DNA from: Oasisia sp. SBJ-2009
Lineage: Eukaryota > Annelida > Polychaeta > Sabellida > Siboglinidae
Assembly (NCBI GenBank): GCA_964017155.1
Contig: OZ024867.1
Coordinates: 25,847,226-25,911,225 of the forward strand
DNA length: 64,000 bases
Direction of reading: 5' to 3'
Shown: positions 34,289-47,282 of the stretch, piece after piece
Position numbering within the stretch: position 1 is the stretch's first letter
Layout: each line of letters opens with the position of its first letter
Translations under genes and position numbers: made by a program
The notes under the pieces: model-generated
Database searches by the model: none
Told to the model about the DNA's origin: nothing
Seen by the model: the letters and a program-made list of their open reading frames with translations, nothing else

Positions 34289-34963
34289 GTTGCGGTACTC
34301 ACCACACTTGACATCGATCCCAAACAGCTCTCAAACAAGCACTCGCACACGGTGTACAAATACAACTCTGCTAACTTTGAGGGCCTAAGGGCAGACATGG
34401 CAGCTTACGCAGCGATGTTTTTAATGGAAAATCCAACATCTAGAACAACAGAGGAGAACTGGAAATCATTCAAGAGTGCACTACATCAAGCCATCATTAA
34501 ACACGTTCCAACGACAAAGTCCAAAACTAAACGACACCTGCCCTGGATCACATGGAAAATCAAGTGTGAAATTCGGAAGAAAGACAGGCAGAATCGCAAA
34601 GCAAGAAAGTCAAAAAAGCATGAAGACTGGTCAGCCTACCCTATAAAACGGCAACAGTTACAGAAACTATTGACATCTGCTCATGATGACTACATCAGAA
34701 ACGTGATTGGTGCGAGCCTGCTTGACAGAGGAGACCAAAAGAAATGTTGGTCTTTTGTCAAACTCAATAGAACTGAAAACTTGGGTATCCCTATACTCTC
34801 TGATACAAATGGCCTCCACATTACAAATCAAGCCAAGGCAGAGGCTTTAGACACGCACTTTGTGTCAGTGTTCACCAGTGATCATGGTAAACACTTGCCT
34901 GACAAAGGACTGTCTCCCTACCATGATATGGGCATCATGCAGTTCACACAACCCGGAATTTAA
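34289..34963 (+). pseudogene. LINE fragment, alpha
   Basis: Lys120, Gln150, His199, private Met217. Confidence 0.86.
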
Positions 34964-35235
34964 ATTTTACTAAAGAACATTGACCAAACGAAAGCCCCTT
35001 ACAAAAAAGACCAATGGTATACCATTGAATACAATTGAATACCATTCAGCGTCAACGATATTTCAGCAGGACTCAGTGGTACTTTCAACGGTAATTTATT
35101 ATGCCATTCAGTACCACTGAACGGTACACAGAATACAAAATATCATTAAAAAAACATTCAGATACCATTCAAATACCATTGGCCATTATACCCTAGTACC
35201 ATTCAATGGTATTTGAATGGTATATTTTTGTAAGT
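34964..35235. repeat. Spacer, 272 bp, hairpin kept
   Basis: Here an ATTCAGATACC copy, not ATTCAAATACC, was lost. The 11-bp change arose separately and the 20-bp stem survives. Confidence 0.9.
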
Positions 35236-36171
35236 GTTGGGTGGAGTGCAGAGGTTGGGTTGAGTGCGGAGGTTGGGTGGAGTGGGGAGGTTGGGTGGAG
35301 TGGGGAGGTTGGGTGGAGTGGGGAGGTTGGGTGGAGTGGGGAGGTTGGATGGAGTGGGGAGGTTGGGTGGAGTGGGTAGGTTGAATGGAGGGCGGAAGTT
35401 GGTTGGAGTGGGGAGGTTGGGTGGAGAGGGGAGGTTGCGTGGAATGGGGAGGTTGGCTGGAGTGGGGAGGTTGGGTGGAGTGGGGAGGTTGGGTGGAGTG
35501 GGGAGGTTGGGTGGAGTGGGGAGGTTGGGTGGAGTGGGGAGGTTGGGTGGAGTGGGGAGGTTGGGTGAAGTGGGGAGGTTGGGTGGAGTGGGGAGGTTGG
35601 ATGGAGTGGGAAGGTTGGGTGAAGTGGGGAGGTTGGGTGGAGTAGGGAGGTTGGCTGGAGCGGGGAGGTTGGGTGGAGTGGGGAGGTTGGGTGGAGAGGG
35701 GAGGTTGGGTGGAGAGGGGAGGTTGGGTGAACTGGGGAGGTTGGGAGAAGTGGGGAGGTTGGGTGGAGTGGGGAGGTTGGGTGGAGTGGGGAGGTTGGGT
35801 GAAGTGGGGAGGTTGGGTGGAGTGGGGAGGTTGAATGGAGGGCGGAGGTTGGGTGGAGTGGGGAGGTTGGGTGGAGTGGGGAGGTTGGGTGGAGTGGGGA
35901 GGTTGGGTGGAGTGGGGAGGTTGGGAGAAGTGGGGAGGTTGGGTGAAGTGGGGAGGTTGGGTGGAGTAGGGAGGTTGGGTGGAGTGGGGAGGTTGGGTGG
36001 AGTGCGGAGGTTGAATGGAGGGCGGAGGTTGGGTGGAGTGGGGAGGTTGGGTGGAGAGGGGAGGTTGGGTGGAGTGGGGAGGTTGGGTGGAGTGGGGAGG
36101 TTGGGTGGAGTGGGGAGGTTGGGTGAAGTGGGGAGGTTGGGTGGAGTGCGGAGGTTGGGTGAAGTGGGGAG
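35236..36171 (+). repeat. Minisatellite, 52 copies, delta type
   Basis: Same order as 30213-31148, including the AATGG marker. Confidence 0.97.
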
Positions 36172-36846
36172 GTTGCGGTACTCACCACACTTGACATCGA
36201 TCCCAAACAGCTCTCAAACAAGCACTCGCACACGGTGTACAAATACAACTGTGCTAACTTTGAGGGCCTAAGGGCAGACATGGCAGCTTACGCAGCGATG
36301 TTTTTAATGGAAAATCCAACATCTAGAACAACAGAGGAGAACTGGAAATCATTCAAGAGTGCATTACATCAAGCCATCATTAAACACGTTCCAACGACAA
36401 AGTCCAAAACTAAACGACACCTGCCCTGGATCACACGGAACATCAAGTGTGAAATTCGGAAGAAAGACAGGCAGTATCGCAAAGCAAGAAAGTCAAAAAA
36501 GCTTGAAGACTGGTCAGCCTACAATATAAAACGGCAACAGTTACAGAAACTATTGACATCTGCTCATCATGACTACATCAGAAACGTGATAGCTGCTAGC
36601 CTGCTTGACAGAGGAAACCAAAAGAAATGTTGGTCTTTTGTCAAACTCAATAGAACTGAAAACTTGGGTATCCCTATACTCTCTGATACAAATGGCCTCC
36701 ACATTACAAATCAAGCCAAGGCAGAGGCTTTTGACACGCACTTTGTGTCAGTGTTCACCAGTGATCATGGTAAACACTTGCCTGACAAAGGACTGTCTCC
36801 CTACCATGATATGGGCATCATACAGTTCACACAACCCGGAATTTAA
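36172..36846 (+). pseudogene. LINE fragment, delta
   Basis: As 31149-31823 but Asn118. Confidence 0.87.
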
Positions 36847-37129
36847 ATTTTACTAAAGAACATTGACCAAACGAAAGCCCCTTACAAAAAAGACCAATGG
36901 TATACCATTGAATACAATTGAATACCATTCAGCGTCAACGATATTTCAGCAGGACTCAGTGGTACTTTCAACGGTAATTTATTATGCCATTCAGTACCAC
37001 TGAACGGTACACAGAATACAAAATATCATTAAAAAAACATTCAGATACCATTCAGATACCATTCAAATACCATTGGCCATTATACCCTAGTACCATTCAA
37101 TGGTATTTGAATGGTATATTTTTGTAAGT
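36847..37129. repeat. Spacer, 283 bp, full hairpin
   Basis: As at 251-533. Confidence 0.9.
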
Positions 37130-37705
37130 GTTGGGTGGAGTGCAGAGGTTGGGTTGAGTGCGGAGTTTGGGTGGAGTGGGGAGGTTGGGTGGAGTGGGGA
37201 GGTTGGGTGGAGTGGGGAGGTTGGGTGGAGTGGGGAGGTTGGGTGGAGTGGGTAGGTTGAATGGAGGGCGGAAGTTGGTTGGAGTGGGGAGGTTGGGTGG
37301 AGAGGGGAGGTTGTGTGGAGTGGGGAGGTTGGCTGGAGTGGGGAGGTTGGGTGGATTGGGGAGGTTGGGTGGAATGGGGAGGTTGGGAGACGTGGGGAGG
37401 TTGGGTGGAGTGGGGAGGTTGGGTGGAGTGGGGAGGTTGGGTGAAGTGGGGAGGTTGGGTGGAGTGGGGAGGTTGGATGGAGTGGGAAGGATGGGTGGAG
37501 TGGGGAGGTTGGGTGGAGTGGGGAGGTTGGGTGAAGTGGGGAGGTTGGGTGGAGTGGGGAGGTTGGATGGAGTGGGGAGGTTGGGTGGAGTGGGGAGATT
37601 GGGTGGAGTGGGGAGGTTGGGTGGAGTGCGGAGGTTGAATGGAGGGCGGAGGTTGGGTGAAGTGGGGAGGTTGGGTGGAGTGCGGAGGTTGGGTGAAGTG
37701 GGGAG
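37130..37705 (+). repeat. Minisatellite, 32 copies, gamma type
   Basis: As 32107-32682. Confidence 0.97.
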
Positions 37706-38380
37706 GTTGCGGTACACACCACACTTGACATCGATCCCAAACAGCTCTCAAACAAGCACTTGCACACGGTGTACAAATACAACTCTGCTAACTTTGAGGG
37801 CCTAAGGGCAGACATGGCAGCTTACGAAGCGATGTTTTTAATGGAAAATCCAACATCTAGAACAACAGAGGAGAACTGGAAATCATTCAAGAGTGCATTA
37901 CATCAAGCCATCATTAAACACGTTCCAACGACAAAGTCCAAAACTAAACGACACCTGCCCTGGATCACATGGAAAATCAAATGTGAAATTCGGAAGAAAG
38001 ACAGGCATAATCGCAAAGCAAGAAAGTCAAAAAAGCATGAAGACTGGTCAGCCTACCCTATAAAACGGCAACAGTTACAGAAACTATTGACATCTGCTCA
38101 TGATGACTACATCAGAAACGTGATTGGTGCGAGCCTGCTTGACAGAGGAGACCAAAAGAAATGTTGGTCTTTTGTCAAACTCAATAGAACTGAAAACTTG
38201 GGTATCCCTATACTCTCTGATACAAATGGCCTCCACATTACAAATCAAGCCAAGGCAGAGGCTTTAGACACGCACTTTGTGTCAGTGTTCACCAGTGATC
38301 ATGGTAAACACTTGCCTGACAAAGGACTGTCTCCCTACCATGATATGGGCATCATACAGTTCACACAACCCGGAATTTAA
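37706..38380 (+). pseudogene. LINE fragment, gamma
   Basis: Second gamma subtype (Leu127, His199), Thr80. Confidence 0.87.
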
Positions 38381-38663
38381 ATTTTACTAAAGAACATTGA
38401 CCAAACGAAAGCCCCTTACAAAAAAGACCAATGGTATACCATTGAATACAATTGAATACCATTCAGCGTCAACGATATTTCAGCAGGACTCAGTGGTACT
38501 TTCAACGGTAATTTATTATGCCATTCAGTACCACTGAACGGTACACAGAATACAAAATATCATTAAAAAAACATTCAGATACCATTCAGATACCATTCAA
38601 ATACCATTGGCCATTATACCCTAGTACCATTCAATGGTATTTGAATGGTATATTTTTGTAAGT
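38381..38663. repeat. Spacer, 283 bp, full hairpin
   Basis: As at 251-533. Confidence 0.9.
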
Positions 38664-39311
38664 GTTGGGTGGAGTGCAGAGGTTGGGTTGAGTGCGGAGG
38701 TTGGGTGGAGTGGGGAGGTTGGGTGGAGTGGGGAGGTTGGGTGGAGTGGGGAGGTTGGGTGGAGTGGGGAGGTTGGATGGAGTGGGGAGGTTGGGTGGAG
38801 TGGGTAGGTTGAATGGAGGGCGGAAGTTGGTTGGAGTGGGGAGGTTGGGTGGAGAGGGGAGGTTGCGTGGAGTGGGGAGGTTGGCTGGAGTGGGGAGGTT
38901 GGGTGGAGTGGGGAGGTTGGGTGGAGTGGGGAGGTTGGGTGGAGTGGGGAGGTTGGGTGGAGTGGGGAGGTTGGGAGAAGTGGGGAGGATGGGTGGAGTG
39001 GGGAGGTTGGGTGGAGTGGGGAGGTTGGGTGAAGTGGGGAGGTTGGGTGGACTGGGGAGATTAAATGGAGGGCGGAGGTTGGGTGAAGTGGGGAGGTTGG
39101 GTGGAGTTAGGAGGTTGAATGGAGGGCGGAGGTTGGGTGGAGTGGGGAGGTTGGGTGGAGTGGGGAGGTTGGGTGGAGTGGGGAGGTTGGGTGGAGTGGG
39201 GAGGTTGGGTGGAGTGGGGAGGTTGGGTGGAGTGGGGAGGTTGGGAGAAGTGGGGAGTTTGGGTGGAGTGGGGAGGTTGCATGGAGTGCGGAGGTTGGGT
39301 GAAGTGGGGAG
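38664..39311 (+). repeat. Minisatellite, 36 copies
   Basis: As 33641-34288, with GGAGTTAGGAG near 39105. This puts a stop in the minus-strand frame that is open in most other units. Confidence 0.97.
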
Positions 39312-39986
39312 GTTGCGGTACTCACCACACTTGACATCGATCCCAAACAGCTCTCAAACAAGCACTCGCACACGGTGTACAAATACAACTCTGCTAACTT
39401 TGAGGGCCTAAGGGCAGACATGGCAGCTTACGCAGCGATGTTTTTAATGGAAAATCCAACATCTAGAACAACAGAGGAGAACTGGAAATCATTCAAGAGT
39501 GCACTACATCAAGCCATCATTAAACACGTTCCAACGACAAAGTCCAAAACTAAACGACACCTGCCCTGGATCACATGGAAAATCAAGTGTGAAATTCAGA
39601 AGAAAGACAGGCAGAATCGCAAAGCAAGAAAGTCAAAAAAGCATGAAGACTGGTCAGCCTACCCTATAACACGGCAACAGTTACAGAAACTATTGACATC
39701 TGGTCATGATGACTACATCAGAAACGTGATTGGTGCGAGCCTGCTTGACAGAGGAGACCAAAAGAAATGTTGGTCTTTTGTCAAACTCAATAGAACTGAA
39801 AACTTGGGTATCCCTATACTATCTGATACAAATGGCCTCCACATTACAAATCAAGCCAAGGCAGAGGCTTTAGACACGCACTTTGTGTCAGTCTTCACCA
39901 GTGATCATGGTAAACACTTGCCTGACAAAGGACTGTCTCCCTACCATGATATGGGCATCATACAGTTCACACAACCCGGAATTTAA
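39312..39986 (+). pseudogene. LINE fragment, alpha
   Basis: Gln96, Thr120, Gly131, Gln150, His199. Confidence 0.86.
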
Positions 39987-40258
39987 ATTTTACTAAAGAA
40001 CATTGACCAAACGAAAGCCCCTTACAAAAAAGACCAATGGTATACCATTGAATACAATTGAATACCATTCAGCGTCAACGATATTTCAGCAGGACTCAGT
40101 GGTACTTTCAACGGTAATTTATTATGCCATTCAGTACCACTGAACGGTACACAGAATACAAAATATCATTAAAAAAACATTCAGATACCATTCAGATACC
40201 ATTGGCCATTATACCCTAGTACCATTCAATGGTATTTGAATGGTATATTTTTGTAAGT
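39987..40258. repeat. Spacer, 272 bp, short hairpin
   Basis: Lacks the ATTCAAATACC copy. Confidence 0.9.
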
Positions 40259-41248
40259 GTTGGGTGGAGTGCAGAGGTTGGGTTGAGTGCGGAGGTTGGG
40301 TTGAGTGCGGAGGTTGGGTGGAGTGGGGAGGTTGGGTGGAGTGGGGAGGTTGGGTGGAGTGGGGAGGTTGGGTGGAGTGGGGAGGTTGGATGGAGTGGGG
40401 AGGTTGGGTGGAGTGGGTAGGTTGAATGGAGGGCAGAAGTTGGTTGGAGTGGGGAAGTTGGTTGGAGTGGGGAGGTTGGGTGGAGAGGGGAGGTTGCGTG
40501 GAGTGGGGAGGTTGGCTGGAGTGGGGAGGTTGGGTGGAGTGGGGAGGTTGGGTGGAGTGGGTAGGTTGAATGGAGGGCGGAAGTTGGTTGGAGTGGGGAG
40601 GTTGGGTGGAGAGGGGAGGTTGCGTGGAGTGGGGAGGTTGGCTGAAGTGGGGAGGTTGGGTGGAGTGGGGAGGTTGGGTGGAATGGGGAGGTTGGGAGAT
40701 GTGGGGAGGTTGGGTGGAGTGGGGAGGTTGGGTGGAGTGGGGAGGTTGGGTGAAGTGGGGAGGTTGGGTGGAGTGGGGAGGTTGGATGGAGTGGGAAGGT
40801 TGGGTGAAGTGGGGAGGTTGGGTGGAGTAGGGAGGTTGGCTGGAGTGGGGAGGTTGGGTGGAGTGGGGAGGTTGGGTGGAGAGGGGAGGTTGGGTGAACT
40901 GGGGAGGTTGGGAGAAGTGGGGAGGATGGGTGGAGTGGGGAGGTTGGGTGGAGTGGGGAGGTTGGGTGAAGTGGGGAGGTTGGGTGGACTGGGGAGATTA
41001 AATGGAGGGCGGAGGTTGGGTGAAGTGGGGAGGTTGGGTGGAGTGGGGAGGTTGAATGGAGGGCGGAGGTTGGGTGGAGTGGGGAGGTTGGGTGGAGTGG
41101 GGAGGTTGGGTGGAGTGGGGAGGTTGGGTGGAGTGGGGAGGTTGGGTGGAGTGGGGAGGTTGGGTGGAGTGGGGAGGTTGGGAGAAGTGGGGAGTTTGGG
41201 TGGAGTGGGGAGGTTGCATGGAGTGCGGAGGTTGTGTGAAGTGGGGAG
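40259..41248 (+). repeat. Minisatellite, 55 copies
   Basis: Second copy GTTGGGTTGAGTGCGGAG is duplicated; GGGCAGAAG near 40432; last copy is GTTGTGTGAAGTGGGGAG. Confidence 0.97.
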
Positions 41249-41923
41249 GTTGCGGTACTCACCACACTTGACATCGATCCCAAACAGCTCTCAAACAAGC
41301 ACTCGCACACGGTGTACAAATACAACTCTGCTAACTTTGAGGGCCTAAGGGCAGACATGGCAGCTTACGCAGCGATGTTTTTAATGGAAAATCCAACATC
41401 TAGAACAACAGAGGAGAACTGGAAATCATTCAAGAGTGCATTACATCAAGCCATCATTAAACACGTTCCAACGACAAAGTCCAAAACTAAACGACACCTG
41501 CCCTGGATCACACGGAACATCAAGTGTGAAATTCGGAAGAAAGACAGGCAGTATCGCAAAGCAAGAAAGTCAAAAAAGCTTGAAGACTGGTCAGCCTACA
41601 ATATAAAACGGCAACAGTTACAGAAACTATTGACATCTGCTCATCATGACTACATCAGAAACGTGATAGCTGCTAGCCTGCTTGACAGAGGAAACCAAAA
41701 GAAATGTTGGTCTTTTGTCAAACTCAATAGAACTGAAAACTTGGGTATCCCTATACTCTCTGATACAAATGGCCTCCACATTACAAATCAAGCCAAGGCA
41801 GAGGCTTTTGACACGCACTTTGTGTCAGTGTTCACCAGTGATCATGGTAAACACTTGCCTGACAAAGGACTGTCTCCCTACCATGATATGGGCATCATAC
41901 AGTTCACACAACCCGGAATTTAA
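41249..41923 (+). pseudogene. LINE fragment, alpha/delta recombinant
   Basis: The 5' end is alpha (Ser27, C at 41328). From T at 41441 on it is delta (Arg89-Asn90, Leu111, Asn118, His133, Phe187). The crossover lies between these two bases. Confidence 0.88.
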
Positions 41924-42206
41924 ATTTTACTAAAGAACATTGACCAAACGAAAGCCCCTTACAAAAAAGACCAATGGTATACCATTGAATACAATTGAAT
42001 ACCATTCAGCGTCAACGATATTTCAGCAGGACTCAGTGGTACTTTCAACGGTAATTTATTATGCCATTCAGTACCACTGAACGGTACACAGAATACAAAA
42101 TATCATTAAAAAAACATTCAGATACCATTCAGATACCATTCAAATACCATTGGCCATTATACCCTAGTACCATTCAATGGTATTTGAATGGTATATTTTT
42201 GTAAGT
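41924..42206. repeat. Spacer, 283 bp, full hairpin
   Basis: As at 251-533. Confidence 0.9.
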
Positions 42207-42782
42207 GTTGGGTGGAGTGCAGAGGTTGGGTTGAGTGCGGAGTTTGGGTGGAGTGGGGAGGTTGGGTGGAGTGGGGAGGTTGGGTGGAGTGGGGAGGTTG
42301 GGTGGAGTGGGGAGGTTGGGTGGAGTGGGTAGGTTGAATGGAGGGCGGAAGTTGGTTGGAGTGGGGAGGTTGGGTGGAGAGGGGAGGTTGTGTGGAGTGG
42401 GGAGGTTGGCTGGAGTGGGGAGGTTGGGTGGATTGGGGAGGTTGGGTGGAATGGGGAGGTTGGGAGACGTGGGGAGGTTGGGTGGAGTGGGGAGGTTGGG
42501 TGGAGTGGGGAGGTTGGGTGAAGTGGGGAGGTTGGGTGGAGTGGGGAGGTTGGATGGAGTGGGAAGGATGGGTGGAGTGGGGAGGTTGGGTGGAGTGGGG
42601 AGGTTGGGTGAAGTGGGGAGGTTGGGTGGAGTGGGGAGGTTGGATGGAGTGGGGAGGTTGGGTGGAGTGGGGAGATTGGGTGGAGTGGGGAGGTTGGGTG
42701 GAGTGCGGAGGTTGAATGGAGGGCGGAGGTTGGGTGAAGTGGGGAGGTTGGGTGGAGTGCGGAGGTTGGGTGAAGTGGGGAG
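42207..42782 (+). repeat. Minisatellite, 32 copies, gamma type
   Basis: As 32107-32682. Confidence 0.97.
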
Positions 42783-43457
42783 GTTGCGGTACACACCACA
42801 CTTGACATCGATCCCAAACAGCTCTCAAACAAGCACTTGCACACGGTGTACAAATACAACTCTGCTAACTTTGAGGGCCTAAGGGCAGACATGGCAGCTT
42901 ACGAAGCGATGTTTTTAATGGAAAATCCAACATCTAGAACAACAGAGGAGAACTGGAAATCATTCAAGAGTGCATTACATCAAGCCATCATTAAACACGT
43001 TCCAACGACAAAGTCCAAAACTAAACGACACCTGCCCTGGATCACATGGAAAATCAAATGTGAAATTCGGAAGAAAGACAGGCATAATCGCAAAGCAAGA
43101 AAGTCAAAAAAGCATGAAGACTGGTCAGCCTACCCTATAAAACGGCAACAGTTACAGAAACTATTGACATCTGCTCATGATGACTACATCAGAAACGTGA
43201 TTGGTGCGAGCCTGCTTGACAGAGGAGACCAAAAGAAATGTTGGTCTTTTGTCAAACTCAATAGAACTGAAAACTTGGGTATCCCTATACTCTCTGATAC
43301 AAATGGCCTCCACATTACAAATCAAGCCAAGGCAGAGGCTTTAGACACGCACTTTGTGTCAGTGTTCACCAGTGATCATGGTAAACACTTGCCTGACAAA
43401 GGACTGTCTCCCTACCATGATATGGGCATCATACAGTTCACACAACCCGGAATTTAA
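42783..43457 (+). pseudogene. LINE fragment, gamma
   Basis: Same translation as 37706-38380. Confidence 0.87.
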
Positions 43458-43740
43458 ATTTTACTAAAGAACATTGACCAAACGAAAGCCCCTTACAAAA
43501 AAGACCAATGGTATACCATTGAATACAATTGAATACCATTCAGCGTCAACGATATTTCAGCAGGACTCAGTGGTACTTTCAACGGTAATTTATTATGCCA
43601 TTCAGTACCACTGAACGGTACACAGAATACAAAATATCATTAAAAAAACATTCAGATACCATTCAGATACCATTCAAATACCATTGGCCATTATACCCTA
43701 GTACCATTCAATGGTATTTGAATGGTATATTTTTGTAAGT
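43458..43740. repeat. Spacer, 283 bp, full hairpin
   Basis: As at 251-533. Confidence 0.9.
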
Positions 43741-44388
43741 GTTGGGTGGAGTGCAGAGGTTGGGTTGAGTGCGGAGGTTGGGTGGAGTGGGGAGGTTGGG
43801 TGGAGTGGGGAGGTTGGGTGGAGTGGGGAGGTTGGGTGGAGTGGGGAGGTTGGATGGAGTGGGGAGGTTGGGTGGAGTGGGTAGGTTGAATGGAGGGCGG
43901 AAGTTGGTTGGAGTGGGGAGGTTGGGTGGAGAGGGGAGGTTGCGTGGAGTGGGGAGGTTGGCTGGAGTGGGGAGGTTGGGTGGAGTGGGGAGGTTGGGTG
44001 GAGTGGGGAGGTTGGGTGGAGTGGGGAGGTTGGGTGGAGTGGGGAGGTTGGGAGAAGTGGGGAGGATGGGTGGAGTGGGGAGGTTGGGTGGAGTGGGGAG
44101 GTTGGGTGAAGTGGGGAGGTTGGGTGGACTGGGGAGATTAAATGGAGGGCGGAGGTTGGGTGAAGTGGGGAGGTTGGGTGGAGTTAGGAGGTTGAATGGA
44201 GGGCGGAGGTTGGGTGGAGTGGGGAGGTTGGGTGGAGTGGGGAGGTTGGGTGGAGTGGGGAGGTTGGGTGGAGTGGGGAGGTTGGGTGGAGTGGGGAGGT
44301 TGGGTGGAGTGGGGAGGTTGGGAGAAGTGGGGAGTTTGGGTGGAGTGGGGAGGTTGCATGGAGTGCGGAGGTTGGGTGAAGTGGGGAG
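43741..44388 (+). repeat. Minisatellite, 36 copies
   Basis: As 38664-39311, including GGAGTTAGGAG. Confidence 0.97.
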
Positions 44389-45063
44389 GTTGCGGTACTC
44401 ACCACACTTGACATCGATCCCAAACAGCTCTCAAACAAGCACTCGCACACGGTGTACAAATACAACTCTGCTAACTTTGAGGGCCTAAGGGCAGACATGG
44501 CAGCTTACGCAGCGATGTTTTTAATGGAAAATCCAACATCTAGAACAACAGAGGAGAACTGGAAATCATTCAAGAGTGCACTACATCAAGCCATCATTAA
44601 ACACGTTCCAACGACAAAGTCCAAAACTAAACGACACCTGCCCTGGATCACATGGAAAATCAAGTGTGAAATTCAGAAGAAAGACAGGCAGAATCGCAAA
44701 GCAAGAAAGTCAAAAAAGCATGAAGACTGGTCAGCCTACCCTATAACACGGCAACAGTTACAGAAACTATTGACATCTGGTCATGATGACTACATCAGAA
44801 ACGTGATTGGTGCGAGCCTGCTTGACAGAGGAGACCAAAAGAAATGTTGGTCTTTTGTCAAACTCAATAGAACTGAAAACTTGGGTATCCCTATACTATC
44901 TGATACAAATGGCCTCCACATTACAAATCAAGCCAAGGCAGAGGCTTTAGACACGCACTTTGTGTCAGTCTTCACCAGTGATCATGGTAAACACTTGCCT
45001 GACAAAGGACTGTCTCCCTACCATGATATGGGCATCATACAGTTCACACAACCCGGAATTTAA
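44389..45063 (+). pseudogene. LINE fragment, alpha
   Basis: Same translation as 39312-39986 (Gln96, Gly131). Confidence 0.86.
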
Positions 45064-45335
45064 ATTTTACTAAAGAACATTGACCAAACGAAAGCCCCTT
45101 ACAAAAAAGACCAATGGTATACCATTGAATACAATTGAATACCATTCAGCGTCAACGATATTTCAGCAGGACTCAGTGGTACTTTCAACGGTAATTTATT
45201 ATGCCATTCAGTACCACTGAACGGTACACAGAATACAAAATATCATTAAAAAAACATTCAGATACCATTCAGATACCATTGGCCATTATACCCTAGTACC
45301 ATTCAATGGTATTTGAATGGTATATTTTTGTAAGT
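45064..45335. repeat. Spacer, 272 bp, short hairpin
   Basis: Lacks the ATTCAAATACC copy. Confidence 0.9.
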
Positions 45336-46325
45336 GTTGGGTGGAGTGCAGAGGTTGGGTTGAGTGCGGAGGTTGGGTTGAGTGCGGAGGTTGGGTGGAG
45401 TGGGGAGGTTGGGTGGAGTGGGGAGGTTGGGTGGAGTGGGGAGGTTGGGTGGAGTGGGGAGGTTGGATGGAGTGGGGAGGTTGGGTGGAGTGGGTAGGTT
45501 GAATGGAGGGCAGAAGTTGGTTGGAGTGGGGAAGTTGGTTGGAGTGGGGAGGTTGGGTGGAGAGGGGAGGTTGCGTGGAGTGGGGAGGTTGGCTGGAGTG
45601 GGGAGGTTGGGTGGAGTGGGGAGGTTGGGTGGAGTGGGTAGGTTGAATGGAGGGCGGAAGTTGGTTGGAGTGGGGAGGTTGGGTGGAGAGGGGAGGTTGC
45701 GTGGAGTGGGGAGGTTGGCTGAAGTGGGGAGGTTGGGTGGAGTGGGGAGGTTGGGTGGAATGGGGAGGTTGGGAGATGTGGGGAGGTTGGGTGGAGTGGG
45801 GAGGTTGGGTGGAGTGGGGAGGTTGGGTGAAGTGGGGAGGTTGGGTGGAGTGGGGAGGTTGGATGGAGTGGGAAGGTTGGGTGAAGTGGGGAGGTTGGGT
45901 GGAGTAGGGAGGTTGGCTGGAGTGGGGAGGTTGGGTGGAGTGGGGAGGTTGGGTGGAGAGGGGAGGTTGGGTGAACTGGGGAGGTTGGGAGAAGTGGGGA
46001 GGATGGGTGGAGTGGGGAGGTTGGGTGGAGTGGGGAGGTTGGGTGAAGTGGGGAGGTTGGGTGGACTGGGGAGATTAAATGGAGGGCGGAGGTTGGGTGA
46101 AGTGGGGAGGTTGGGTGGAGTGGGGAGGTTGAATGGAGGGCGGAGGTTGGGTGGAGTGGGGAGGTTGGGTGGAGTGGGGAGGTTGGGTGGAGTGGGGAGG
46201 TTGGGTGGAGTGGGGAGGTTGGGTGGAGTGGGGAGGTTGGGTGGAGTGGGGAGGTTGGGAGAAGTGGGGAGTTTGGGTGGAGTGGGGAGGTTGCATGGAG
46301 TGCGGAGGTTGTGTGAAGTGGGGAG
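45336..46325 (+). repeat. Minisatellite, 55 copies
   Basis: As 40259-41248, including the GTTGTGTGAAG last copy. Confidence 0.97.
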
Positions 46326-47000
46326 GTTGCGGTACTCACCACACTTGACATCGATCCCAAACAGCTCTCAAACAAGCACTCGCACACGGTGTACAAATAC
46401 AACTCTGCTAACTTTGAGGGCCTAAGGGCAGACATGGCAGCTTACGCAGCGATGTTTTTAATGGAAAATCCAACATCTAGAACAACAGAGGAGAACTGGA
46501 AATCATTCAAGAGTGCACTACATCAAGCCATCATTAAACACGTTCCAACGACAAAGTCCAAAACTAAACGACACCTGCCCTGGATCACATGGAAAATCAA
46601 GTGTGAAATTCGGAAGAAAGACAGGCAGAATCGCAAAGCAAGAAAGTCAAAAAAGCATGAAGACTGGTCAGCCTACCCTACAACACGGCAACAGTTACAG
46701 AAACTATTGACATCTGCTCATGATGACTACATCAGAAACGTGATTGGTGCGAGCCTGCTTGACAGAGGAGACCAAAAGAAATGTTGGTCTTTTGTCAAAC
46801 TCAATAGAACTGAAAACTTGGGTATCCCTATACTCTCTGATACAAATGGCCTCCACATTACAAATCAAGCCAAGGCAGAGTCTTTAGACACGCACTTTGT
46901 GTCAGTCTTCACCAGTGATGATGGTAAACACTTGCCTGACAAAGGACTGTCTCCCTACCATGATATGGGCATCATACAGTTCACACAACCCGGAATTTAA
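46326..47000 (+). pseudogene. LINE fragment, alpha
   Basis: Thr119-Thr120, Gln150, Ser186, Asp199. This is the LINE that normally follows the 55-copy block. Confidence 0.86.
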
Positions 47001-47282
47001 ATTTTACTAAAGAACATTGACCAAACGAAAGCCCCTTACAAAAAAGACCAATGGTATACCATTGAATACAATTGAATACCATTCAGCGTCAACGATATTT
47101 CAGCAGGACTCAGTGGTACTTTCAACGGTAATTTATTATGCCATTCAGTACCACTGAACGGTACACAGAATACAAAATATCATTAAAAAACTTTCAGATA
47201 CCATTCAGATACCATTCAAATACCATTGGCCATTATACCCTAGTACCATTCAATGGTATTTGAATGGTATATTTTTGTAAGT
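47001..47282. repeat. Spacer, 282 bp, CTTTCAG type
   Basis: One A fewer in the A-run before CTTTCAG. The same state occurs only at 53953-54234. Confidence 0.9.

Larger units (their letters stand above)
31824..36846 (+). repeat. Higher-order repeat C, copy 1 (5023 bp, 32-36-52)
   Basis: gamma, alpha, delta units. The delta unit starts with a 272-bp spacer that lost one ATTCAGATACC copy. Confidence 0.87.
36847..41923 (+). repeat. Higher-order repeat C, copy 2 (5077 bp, 32-36-55)
   Basis: gamma, alpha, then a recombinant unit: a minisatellite of the kind at 45336-46325 joined to a delta LINE fragment. Confidence 0.87.

Noticed and set aside
46513..46710. 65-aa plus-strand frame in the copies ending at 47000 and 53952
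   Set aside because: Shifted frame of the LINE fragment, open only because of local substitutions.
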